Assembly: GCF_018326265.1 (NCBI RefSeq)
Contig: NZ_AP023360.1
Location: forward strand, 6,233,501 to 6,297,500
DNA length: 64,000 nt
Direction of reading: 5' to 3'
From: Catellatospora sp. IY07-71
Lineage (GTDB): Bacteria; Actinomycetota; Actinomycetes; Mycobacteriales; Micromonosporaceae
In this document: positions 8,884 to 16,236 of the stretch, piece by piece
Numbering within the stretch: position 1 is the first letter of the stretch
Layout of the letters: every line of letters begins with the position of its first letter
The notes under the pieces: generated by a model
Seen by the model: the letters and a program-made list of their open reading frames with translations, nothing else
Database searches by the model: none
Told to the model about the DNA's origin: nothing
Made by a program: the position numbers and the translations under genes

Positions 8884-10113
8884 TCAGCCGATCTCGACCA
8901 CCCGGGCCCAGGCCGGTGGTGTGTCCGGCACGTAGTCGGGATCGTCCTCGTCCCACCGGTTCCTCGACGGCCTCGGGAACAGTCCGACCACCGTCCGGCA
9001 GGGCGGCTGCGCCGACGGCCACGGGGTCTGCCCGTCGGTCAGCACCACGATCACGTCCGGGCGAGGGCTGCTCCGCAGCGCACGCGCGAATCCGGCCCGC
9101 AGGTCCGTGCCGCCCCCGCCGACCAGCGGGATGCCCTCGGCCCGGCACAGCGGGTGCACCATCCCGGCCGCCGCGTCGCAGGCCAGCACGCTGACCAGGT
9201 CACGCCGGCCGCCGACCGCCCGGCTGATCGCGGTCACCTCCAGCAGCGCGCTGCCCAGCTCGGCGTCGCTCACCGAGCCGGAGGTGTCGATGATCACGCT
9301 CACCCGCGGCGGGCGGCGCCGCAGGCTCGGCAGGATCACGCCCGGCAGGCTGGTGGACCGGCGTGCGGGACGGCCGTAGGTGTAGTCGTCGCCCGCGCCG
9401 CCGCTCGACACCGCCGCGCGGACGGCGGCACCGAGCAGCTCCCGCCACCGCTGCGGCGGGTGGAAGACCTCCTCCGCCCAGCGCTGCCACCCCTTCGGTG
9501 CGCTGCCCGGGTGGCCGGTGAGGCCCTGCGCCACCCGGAACCGCACCGCGTCGCGCTGCTGCGCGCTGAGCCCGTGCGCGCCGTCCGGCCCGAGGTCCCA
9601 CGGCCGGGCCTGGCCGTCGGCGCCGCTGCCGCAGTCCAGCCACACCAGATGCTGCGTGTACGGGCCCAGCCGCAGCTGCCGCAGGTACTCCTCCATCAGC
9701 TGTCCCTCGGGCAGCCGGAGCGCGGACGGCATGGCCGCGTCCCGGGGGCGGGCCAGCCCGTCGCCGTACACGTCGTCGTTGATCTCGAAGTCGGCGGCGA
9801 TGTTCATCCGCAGCCGCTCCCCGGGGCCGGTCAGCCCGTGCGCCAGCGCGTACCGGTCGCCGCGGCCGTGGTGGTCGCGCAGCAGGTGCGACACCTCGTG
9901 CACCCATACGCCGGCCAGCTCCTCCAGCGGGGTGCGGTCCACGAACACCGGTGAGACGTAGCAGCGCCAGTGCGGGTCCACGCCCATCGTCAGGATCTGC
10001 CGCGACTCCACCACGTGCAGCGCGAACAGCGCCGAGGCCAGGTAGGGCCGCACCCGGGCCGCGTGCAGCCGCGCGGCGTAGAGCTTCGCCAGGTCGAGCG
10101 TGCCCGTGCTCAT
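8884..10113 (-). CDS. VWA-domain protein with N-terminal metallopeptidase-like domain (DUF2201 type)
   Basis: A 409-residue protein of the kind encoded next to MoxR ATPases. The N-terminal domain carries HEVSH (His72, Glu73, His76) followed by AADFEIND with Glu109, a zincin-like metal-site pattern. The C-terminal von Willebrand A domain has the MIDAS motif DTSGS (276-280), a downstream GGGGTDLRAGF threonine and LTDGQ. In the MoxR/VWA family the ATPase is thought to remodel partners through the VWA domain in assembly or stress functions. Its ATG overlaps the ATPase stop by four bases. No signal peptide is present, so it acts in the cytosol. Confidence 0.85.
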   Translation of the reverse strand: MSTGTLDLAKLYAARLHAARVRPYLASALFALHVVESRQILTMGVDPHWRCYVSPVFVDRTPLEELAGVWVHEVSHLLRDHHGRGDRYALAHGLTGPGERLRMNIAADFEINDDVYGDGLARPRDAAMPSALRLPEGQLMEEYLRQLRLGPYTQHLVWLDCGSGADGQARPWDLGPDGAHGLSAQQRDAVRFRVAQGLTGHPGSAPKGWQRWAEEVFHPPQRWRELLGAAVRAAVSSGGAGDDYTYGRPARRSTSLPGVILPSLRRRPPRVSVIIDTSGSVSDAELGSALLEVTAISRAVGGRRDLVSVLACDAAAGMVHPLCRAEGIPLVGGGGTDLRAGFARALRSSPRPDVIVVLTDGQTPWPSAQPPCRTVVGLFPRPSRNRWDEDDPDYVPDTPPAWARVVEIG

Positions 10114-11342
10114 CGGCGGGCACCCGCGAGCGCGGCCTGATCGGCCCGCTGCGACATGGACACCATCCCGGCGAGCCGCTCGATCGCGGGCGGGACCTGC
10201 CACTCGTCGCGGCGCAGCGCCGCCAGCGTCGTCGCCGGCACCACCACCAGGTCGGGCGCTCCGGTCTCCAGGGCGCGGACGAGCAGTGCCCAGGCCGCGT
10301 CCCAGCGGGACCGGTCCGGCCGGGCGCGCACGGCCGCGACCACCGCGTCGAGCGCGGCCTGGCGCAGGTCGCCGCGTTCGGGCAGCACCGCCGCCGCCGG
10401 GTCGGCCAGCAGCGCCTCCGGGTCCGGCAGGTCCAGCCGGTCCAGGCTCGCCAGCAGCTCCAGCCCGGCCCCGTCGCCGACGGTGCCGCGGACCAGCAGG
10501 GCCAGCACCTCCCGGGAGGCGCCCGCCGCGGTGGCGAACGCGACCAGGCGCAGCGTCATGTCCCAGCTGCGGGGCGAGGGCCAGGCGCCGCCCCGGCGGG
10601 TCTCGCTGTTGGGGAGCCGGTGGACCAGGGTCGGGCGGGCGGTGAGGAAGGCGCACACGGCCCGGCGCGCGTACGCGACCGCGCCGGCCAGCCGCGCCGG
10701 GTCCAGGCGGGGCAGCTCGGCCCGGGGCCATACCCCGCCGAGCCCGCGTACCACGACGTCGGCGTCGTGCGTCCACTGCAGATGGACGAACCGGTTGGCC
10801 AGCGGTGCGCTCAGCTCCCAGCCGTCGGCCGCCGAGGCACGCGGGTTGGCGGCCGCCACGATGCGTACGCCCGGCGGCAGGTGCAGCGCGCCCACCCGCC
10901 GTTCGAGCACGACCCGCAGCAGCGCCGCCTGCACGGCGGGCGGCGCGGTGGACAGCTCGTCCAGGAACAGCAGCCCGCGTCCCTCGCGGACCAGGCGCAC
11001 CGCCCAGTCGGGCGGGGCCATCGGCACGCCCTGCACCGCCGGATCGTCGCCGACCACGGGCAGGCCGGCGAAGTCCGACGGCTCGTGCACGCTGGCGATC
11101 ACCGTGGTCAGCGGCAGGTCCAGCGTCCCGGCGAGTTGCTGGAGGGCGGCGGTCTTGCCGATGCCCGGCTCGCCCCACAGCAGCACCGGCAGGTCCGCCG
11201 CCACGGCCAGGGTCAGGGCGTCGAGCTGCGGGTCGGGACGCGGCTCGGTGGCCGTGTCGGCGAGGAGCGCGAGCAGGTCCGCGGCGGTGTCGAGGCGCGC
11301 CGCGGACGTGTCAGCGGAAGGGAGCATGACGGAAGAATTCAT
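10110..11342 (-). CDS. MoxR-type AAA+ ATPase
   Basis: A 410-residue AAA+ ATPase. Walker A is GEPGIGKT (57-64), Walker B is LLFLDE (124-129), sensor 1 is the Asn in IVAAANPRAS, and an arginine-finger region follows (LANRFVHLQW). The C-terminal 200 residues form the helical lid plus an extension longer than in classic MoxR. The ATG at 11342 is supported by AAAGGTGATC just upstream. It is the middle gene of a three-gene operon, 76 bases after the unknown 445-residue protein and overlapping the VWA gene by four bases, so ATPase and VWA partner should be made in matched amounts. Confidence 0.88.
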   Translation of the reverse strand: MNSSVMLPSADTSAARLDTAADLLALLADTATEPRPDPQLDALTLAVAADLPVLLWGEPGIGKTAALQQLAGTLDLPLTTVIASVHEPSDFAGLPVVGDDPAVQGVPMAPPDWAVRLVREGRGLLFLDELSTAPPAVQAALLRVVLERRVGALHLPPGVRIVAAANPRASAADGWELSAPLANRFVHLQWTHDADVVVRGLGGVWPRAELPRLDPARLAGAVAYARRAVCAFLTARPTLVHRLPNSETRRGGAWPSPRSWDMTLRLVAFATAAGASREVLALLVRGTVGDGAGLELLASLDRLDLPDPEALLADPAAAVLPERGDLRQAALDAVVAAVRARPDRSRWDAAWALLVRALETGAPDLVVVPATTLAALRRDEWQVPPAIERLAGMVSMSQRADQAALAGARR

Positions 11343-11418
11343 ATCAGATCACCTTTAAATGGGGTATGCGGGGCCGCGCGGCGGCCACCGGATGAGTCGG
11401 GTGTGGAGGCGACCGGGC

Positions 11419-12756
11419 CTACGACAGGCAGGCCGTCGCCAGGCGCGGACGGGTGCGGACCGTGCGGCGGCGCAGGCTGTCCCGGACTCCTGGACCGGGC
11501 CCGGAGCCGAGCAGCCCGGCCCGGTACAGGCCGTGCGTGATCCGCTGCTGTGCGGCCGCCGCCAGCTCCTCGCGCAGCGGCCCGCCCGGCAGCAGCGCAT
11601 CGGGGCCGAGCAGCGCCTCGACGACGGCCAGCGCGCCGGCCGTGTCGCCGTGGTCCAGCCGGGCGCGGATGTCGGCGAGGCTCTCCGGGCTGCGGTGGGC
11701 CTCGTCTATCGCCCGCAGGCAGGGCAGCGGCGGGCCGCCGAGTGCGGCGAGCAGCTGCTCACGGCGTACCTCCGCCGGGTCGTGGTCGAGCGGAGCGAGC
11801 GCGCCGTCGACGAAACCGATCCGGTGCGCCTCGCCGCGGCACGACACGGGTCGCGGCCCCGGCCCACCGGGCGCGGTCCGCGACCCGGAAGGCCGGTGAC
11901 CGGGCACCAGCGCCGCCGCGACGAGCGGATGCAGGCGGTCGGCGTCGATCAGCCCGGCGCGCAGGAGCTCGTGGTCGGGCGGCAGCCAGGTCGCCGCGTC
12001 CGGCAGCACCGGGCCGTGGGCGAGCGCGCCCCTGCCCGGCAGCGGCTCGAGGCGCGGCGCGGCGTCCGGCGCGGCGGCGTGCAGCGCGAGGCGCAGCCGG
12101 CTGCCGAGGCGTACGGCGACCGGTCCGGTCACGCCGTCGGCCTGTCGCAGCAGCGCCGCCTCCGACGCCCAGCGGCCCACCGCGCAGCCGATGCCGGACG
12201 GCACGATCCCGGCGGCGTTCAGCGGGACCGCACCCACCGCGAGCGAGCGCTCCCGCAGCTCCCCGGCCCGCCGCGCGTCCCACAGGTGGCGATGCAGGTC
12301 CAGCCGGAACCGCCGGTCGGGGTGCGCCCCGCCCCGCGACGCCTGCCACAGGGCGAGGCTGATGCGCTGCCCGGCGTCCGCCCACGCCGGTGCCGTCCTG
12401 GCCACCAGGTGCAGGGTGCCGCCACGGATGCCCTCGTGGCGGTAGCGGGCCAGCGACACCGTCAGCCCCGGCCGCAGCAGACCGTCCGGGACGATCCGCG
12501 GCATGTGCCAGCGCAGCAGGTCGGGGGCGAGATGCCGGAGGTCGTCGCGGATCCGGGCGGCGAGTTCGCGGCCATGGGTGCCGGCCAGCCGGCGTGGTTG
12601 GACGTCGACGTCGAAGCGGGCGGCCGCGCAGGCCCCTGCCCAGTCACCGGCGAGGCGGCGGGCGGTGGCGGTCTCGATCATCGAGGGCGGCACGGCGAAC
12701 TCGCGCACGTGCGACCACAGGTGCAGGCGGGTTTCCTCGTTCGCGAATGAGCGCAT
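11419..12756 (-). CDS. Unknown Arg/Ala-rich partner of the MoxR-VWA operon
   Basis: A 445-residue cytosolic protein that opens the operon. I do not recognise a domain. It is rich in Arg, Ala, His and Leu, with alpha-helical stretches and a short motif SCRGEAHRIGFVDG (about 325-338) in its second half that looks conserved by its composition. There is no signal peptide, membrane segment or nucleotide-binding loop. The ATG at 12756 is chosen over GTG 12762 because AAAGGTGAG lies five bases before it and would overlap the GTG. Position suggests a dedicated client or adaptor of the ATPase/VWA pair; this is inference from order only. Confidence 0.7.
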   Translation of the reverse strand: MRSFANEETRLHLWSHVREFAVPPSMIETATARRLAGDWAGACAAARFDVDVQPRRLAGTHGRELAARIRDDLRHLAPDLLRWHMPRIVPDGLLRPGLTVSLARYRHEGIRGGTLHLVARTAPAWADAGQRISLALWQASRGGAHPDRRFRLDLHRHLWDARRAGELRERSLAVGAVPLNAAGIVPSGIGCAVGRWASEAALLRQADGVTGPVAVRLGSRLRLALHAAAPDAAPRLEPLPGRGALAHGPVLPDAATWLPPDHELLRAGLIDADRLHPLVAAALVPGHRPSGSRTAPGGPGPRPVSCRGEAHRIGFVDGALAPLDHDPAEVRREQLLAALGGPPLPCLRAIDEAHRSPESLADIRARLDHGDTAGALAVVEALLGPDALLPGGPLREELAAAAQQRITHGLYRAGLLGSGPGPGVRDSLRRRTVRTRPRLATACLS

Positions 12757-12879
12757 CAGCACTCACCTTTGGCGAACGGGACCCCCGATCTGATCTCAGA
12801 GGTAATCATCGGGGGCAGCATACGACGTCCGGGACGTGTTGTCAGGCCCGGATCACCGGGGTGTCCATCGCGGACTGCG

Positions 12880-13356
12880 TCAGGAGCTTTCCACGGCACG
12901 CTTGGCCTGCCATTTCGCGACGAGCGCGGCGATCTCGTCCTGCAGGAACAGGAAGAAGTCCACCATCTCCGTGATGCGGGCACCGGCCTCGGTGCCGGTG
13001 CCCACCGCCGCCAGCCCCTCGCTCATCACGTCGGCGACCAGCTTGTACACCCCGCCCTTGGCGACGCTCGCCATGTACCAGGAGTTGCTGACGCAGCGGT
13101 AGCGGATGCTGCGGGAGCCGGGCACCGGCTCCCGCAGCACCAGCCCGACCTGGACCAGGTAGCGCACGGCGTCGGAGGCGGCCGCGGGGCTCACCCCGAG
13201 CCACTCGCCGAGCTGGGCGGCGGTCATGACGCCTTCCTCGTCGACGGTCAGCGCGCCGAGCACGCGGGCCGGCATGCGGGGGAAGCCGAGGTCGGACAGC
13301 GTCATCGCCAGGTGCTCGACGAAGCGCCGCACGGCCTCCTCATCACGTACTGCCAT
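12880..13356 (-). CDS. MarR/GbsR-like winged-helix regulator
   Basis: A 158-residue regulator. Residues 30-95 form a winged helix (MTAAQLGEWLGVSPAAASDAVRYL, then LVLREPVPGSRSIRYR as the wing). The C-terminal helix with FFLFLQDEIAALV would form the dimer interface, matching GbsR-type MarR relatives. The ATG at 13356 follows GGTGGAGG eight bases upstream; a GTG two codons earlier is possible. It lies 35 bases behind the ABC permease gene on the same strand, so it most likely controls the exporter operon it belongs to. An inverted repeat upstream of the ATPase gene is the candidate site. Confidence 0.83.
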   Translation of the reverse strand: MAVRDEEAVRRFVEHLAMTLSDLGFPRMPARVLGALTVDEEGVMTAAQLGEWLGVSPAAASDAVRYLVQVGLVLREPVPGSRSIRYRCVSNSWYMASVAKGGVYKLVADVMSEGLAAVGTGTEAGARITEMVDFFLFLQDEIAALVAKWQAKRAVESS

Positions 13357-13391
13357 CCGCACATCCTCCACCACCGGCGCGGACGGGCCCG

Positions 13392-15020
13392 TCAGGTCGA
13401 CAGGTCGCGCCGCCGGAACAGCGCCATGCCCGCCGCGGTCAGCGCCACCGCGACCCCGGTCAGCGCCAGCAGCGGCAGTGCCTCCGGGTCCACGGCCGGG
13501 ATGGCCGGCACGTGGGTGAACGGGGACACGTCGCGGACCGACTGCGGCAGGCCGAACAGGTCGCCGAGCAGGCCGCAGGCGATGCTGACCACCAGCGCCG
13601 CCCAGGCCAGCGCCACCGACAGGCGCGGCAGCGCCCCGAACACCAGCACCACGAACCCGGCCACGACCAAGGCGCCGGGCAGCTGGGCGAGCCCGGCCAG
13701 GGCCAGCGTGCCGATGCCGACGTTCCCGCCCGCGAGGGCGTCGGTGATCCCGGCGCCCGCCCCGGCCAGTGCCAGCATCGCGGCGGCACCGATGACTGTC
13801 ACCACCACGTGCGACGCGATCCACCGGGTGCGGCTGACGGCGGTGGCCAGCAGGCCCTCGGCGGTGCCGCCCGCCTCCTCCGACCGCAGCCGCAGCAGCG
13901 CCTGGATGACGTAGCCCGCGGCGAGCGCCCCGAACGTGTTCATCATCGCGGCGAAGAACATCTTGACCAGGTCGGGTCCACCCCCGCCGCCGGCCAGGCC
14001 CTCCATCATGTCGATGACGCCCTCGTTGGTGCCCAGGGCGTCCTTGACCGCCTTGCCGAGCGAGCCGATGGCCAGGCCGAACACGAAGCCGCCGAGGACC
14101 CAGCCGATGGCCGAGCCGCGGTTGAGCCGCCAGGCCAGGCCGAGCGGGCTGAGCAGGGAGCGGGTGCCGCTGGGCGGGCCGGGCCGGTCGGGTATCAGGC
14201 CCGCGCCCAGGTCGCGGCGGTCGACGAGCACGAACGACGCGATCACGCAGGCGGCGGCCAGGGCCAGCGGCAGGGCCAGCACCCACCAGCGCTCGTCGCC
14301 GTACGGGCGGGCCAGCTCGCCCCAGCCCAGCGGCGACACCCAGGTCGGCCAGGCGCTGACCACCTGGATGCCGTCGGCGGCCCGCTCGCCGATCGCGTCG
14401 CCCACGCCGCGGACCAGGTACGCGACGCCGACGATGGTGGCGGCGAGGCCGTTGGCGGCGCGCGCGCCCTGGAACAGCTGCGCGGCGACCGCGGCGATCC
14501 CGGCGAAGGCGAGGCCGGTGACGGTGCACGCCGCGCCGAACGCGAGCGCGCCCTCGGCGGCCAGGCCGCTGGACATGATGGTGCCGGTCATGACCAGGCC
14601 GAAGACGACGTCGGCGAGCGCGGCCAGCAGCAGCGCGGCGGTGAGCGGCGCGTGTCGGCCCACCGCGCCCGCGCCGATCAGCTCGGCGCGGCCGGTCTCC
14701 TCGTTCTGCCGGGTGTGCCGGACCACCAGGAAGGTGTTCATCAGCGCGACCACGACCAGGATGGTGGCCAGGTTGCGGAAGTTGACCAGGGCGCCGAGGT
14801 CGGTGCCGACCGGCACACCGCGCATCAGCAGCACGGCCGCGCTGCTGCCCGCGCCCTTGAGCGCGGTGACCCGGGACTCCTCCGTGGGGAACTCGCTGGC
14901 CACGGCGCTGGTGCCGGCCGACATCAGCCCGGCCGAGGCGAGGATCCAGATCGGCAGCTGGATCCGGTCGCGGCGGGCGGCGAGGCGGAGCAGGCTGCCG
15001 GTGCCCGCGTACGCGTTCAC
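13392..15020 (-). CDS. ABC exporter permease (antibiotic/polyketide exporter type)
   Basis: A 542-residue permease with about twelve predicted membrane helices in two similar halves, each opening with a short cytosolic segment and a long exporter-like helix ([32 protein letters not shown]). This two-halves-in-one-chain layout is typical of actinobacterial ABC-2-like exporters of drugs or secondary metabolites. The GTG at 15020 overlaps the ATPase stop as GTGA, so the two subunits are coupled. No substrate can be inferred, and the metabolite operon in this window is 16 kb away with its own MFS exporter. Confidence 0.82.
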   Translation of the reverse strand: MNAYAGTGSLLRLAARRDRIQLPIWILASAGLMSAGTSAVASEFPTEESRVTALKGAGSSAAVLLMRGVPVGTDLGALVNFRNLATILVVVALMNTFLVVRHTRQNEETGRAELIGAGAVGRHAPLTAALLLAALADVVFGLVMTGTIMSSGLAAEGALAFGAACTVTGLAFAGIAAVAAQLFQGARAANGLAATIVGVAYLVRGVGDAIGERAADGIQVVSAWPTWVSPLGWGELARPYGDERWWVLALPLALAAACVIASFVLVDRRDLGAGLIPDRPGPPSGTRSLLSPLGLAWRLNRGSAIGWVLGGFVFGLAIGSLGKAVKDALGTNEGVIDMMEGLAGGGGGPDLVKMFFAAMMNTFGALAAGYVIQALLRLRSEEAGGTAEGLLATAVSRTRWIASHVVVTVIGAAAMLALAGAGAGITDALAGGNVGIGTLALAGLAQLPGALVVAGFVVLVFGALPRLSVALAWAALVVSIACGLLGDLFGLPQSVRDVSPFTHVPAIPAVDPEALPLLALTGVAVALTAAGMALFRRRDLST

Positions 15021-15925
15021 CGGGCCGCCTCCGGCTGCGCGGGCTGGGCGCCGTAGTGGCGCATGAACAGCTCCTCCAGGCTCGGGGGCTGGCTGGTGAG
15101 GCTGCGTACGTCGAAGGTCGCCAGGTGCGCCAGGACGGCGGGCAGCGCGGTGGAGTCGACGTCGAAGCGGGCGCGCGTGGTGTCGGCCTCCAGGTCGTGC
15201 ACGCCGGCCAGCGCGTCGAGGCCGGTGAGCGGCCCGGTGGCCTCGACGGTGACCGTGGTCCGGGTGAGGTGGCGCAGCTCGGCCAGGGTGCCCGACTCGA
15301 CGGTGACGCCCTCGCGGATGATGCTCACCCGCGAGCACAGCGCCTCGACCTCGGAGAAGATGTGGCTGGACAGCAGCACGGTGGCGCCGTCGCCGGTGAC
15401 CTCGCGCACCGTCTGCTGGAACGCGGCCTCCATCAGCGGGTCCAGGCCCGAGGTGGGCTCGTCCAGGATGAACAGCTCGACGTCGGAGGAGAACGCGGCG
15501 ACCAGCGCGACCTTCTGCCGGTTGCCCTTGGAGTAGGTGCGGCAGCGCTTGGTCGGGTCGAGCTGGAACCGCTCCAGCAGCTCGGCGCGGCGGGCCTGGT
15601 CGAGGCTGCCGCGCAGGCGGCCGAACAGGTCGATCGCCTCGCCGCCGGTGAGGTTCGGCCACAGGTTGACGTCGCCGGGCACGTAGGCCAGGCGGCGGTG
15701 CAGGGTCACGGCGTCACGCCAGGGGTCGCCGCCGAGCACCCGGACCTCGCCGGCATCGGCGCGGAGCAGGCCGAGCAGGACCCGGATGGTGGTGGACTTG
15801 CCGGCGCCGTTCGGCCCGAGCAGGCCGTGCACCTCGCCGGTGGCGACCGTCAGCTCCAGGCCGTCGAGGGCGCGGCTGCGTCCGAAGGCCTTGCGCAGAC
15901 CGGTCGCGGAGATCGCGTAAGTCAT
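15017..15925 (-). CDS. ABC exporter ATP-binding subunit
   Basis: A 302-residue ATPase that powers the adjacent permease. Walker A is GPNGAGKS (37-44), Walker B is LFILDEP (151-157) followed by TSGLDPLM, and the switch His is in LLSSHIFSE. The signature loop reads YSKGNRQKV instead of LSGGQ, as in many DrrA/antibiotic-exporter ATPases. The C-terminal 80 residues form the extra domain seen in that group. It is the first gene of the operon ATPase, permease, regulator; the start at 15925 lies 18 bases from an inverted repeat that could be the operator. Confidence 0.9.
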   Translation of the reverse strand: MTYAISATGLRKAFGRSRALDGLELTVATGEVHGLLGPNGAGKSTTIRVLLGLLRADAGEVRVLGGDPWRDAVTLHRRLAYVPGDVNLWPNLTGGEAIDLFGRLRGSLDQARRAELLERFQLDPTKRCRTYSKGNRQKVALVAAFSSDVELFILDEPTSGLDPLMEAAFQQTVREVTGDGATVLLSSHIFSEVEALCSRVSIIREGVTVESGTLAELRHLTRTTVTVEATGPLTGLDALAGVHDLEADTTRARFDVDSTALPAVLAHLATFDVRSLTSQPPSLEELFMRHYGAQPAQPEAAR

Positions 15926-15942
15926 GACCCTGAACGTACGCG

Positions 15943-15963
15943 CCTTTCACAAAATCGTGAAGG
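15943..15963 (-). promoter_or_regulatory. Candidate operator of the ABC exporter operon
   Basis: TTCAC-N6-GTGAA (15946-15961), with partly matching flanks, lies 20 bases upstream of the ATPase start codon. Size and symmetry fit a winged-helix dimer such as the MarR/GbsR-like protein encoded in the same operon. Binding is inferred. Confidence 0.5.
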
Positions 15964-16004
15964 TTGTGGAGTGTCAAGATTTCGTATGAGAGACCGCCGT
16001 GACA

Positions 16005-16043
16005 GGCGACGCTCCCGACCCTCAGCAGGGCGGGAGCGTCGCC
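16005..16043. terminator. Intrinsic-type terminator
   Basis: A perfect 13-bp stem (16005-16017 with 16031-16043) has flanking bases that extend it imperfectly (ACCGCCG / CGGCGGT). It lies 14 bases beyond the stop of the gene remnant at 16057 and would end leftward transcription from the kdpD side. Confidence 0.75.
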
Positions 16044-16056
16044 GGCGGTAAACGGG

Positions 16057-16236
16057 TCAGGCCGGCGGGGCGATGAGCTTCGCCTGCGCGCGGTAGCTGC
16101 CCTTGCGCAGGAACGTCGAGTTCACCACGCCCGTGCCGAGGTACACCTGGTCGAACAGGTTGCCGTCGTTGTCGTCGGTGTACGCGCGACGGCCGACCGT
16201 GCGGCCCGCTGCACGGGCCTGCCGGTGCCCGCTAGC
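16057..16236 (-). pseudogene. C-terminal remnant of a coding gene directly behind kdpD
   Basis: Read leftwards in the same frame as kdpD, 59 codons follow directly after the kdpD stop and end in TGA at 16057-16059. Third positions are G or C in nearly every codon and the translation is protein-like (AYTDDNDGNLFDQVYLGTG, then FLRKGSYRAQAKL), yet there is no start codon in its coding part and no ribosome site. This is what a truncated 3' end of a beta-rich, probably secreted protein would leave. An intrinsic terminator sits just behind it, as expected for a true gene end. The parent family is not recognised. Confidence 0.45.
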
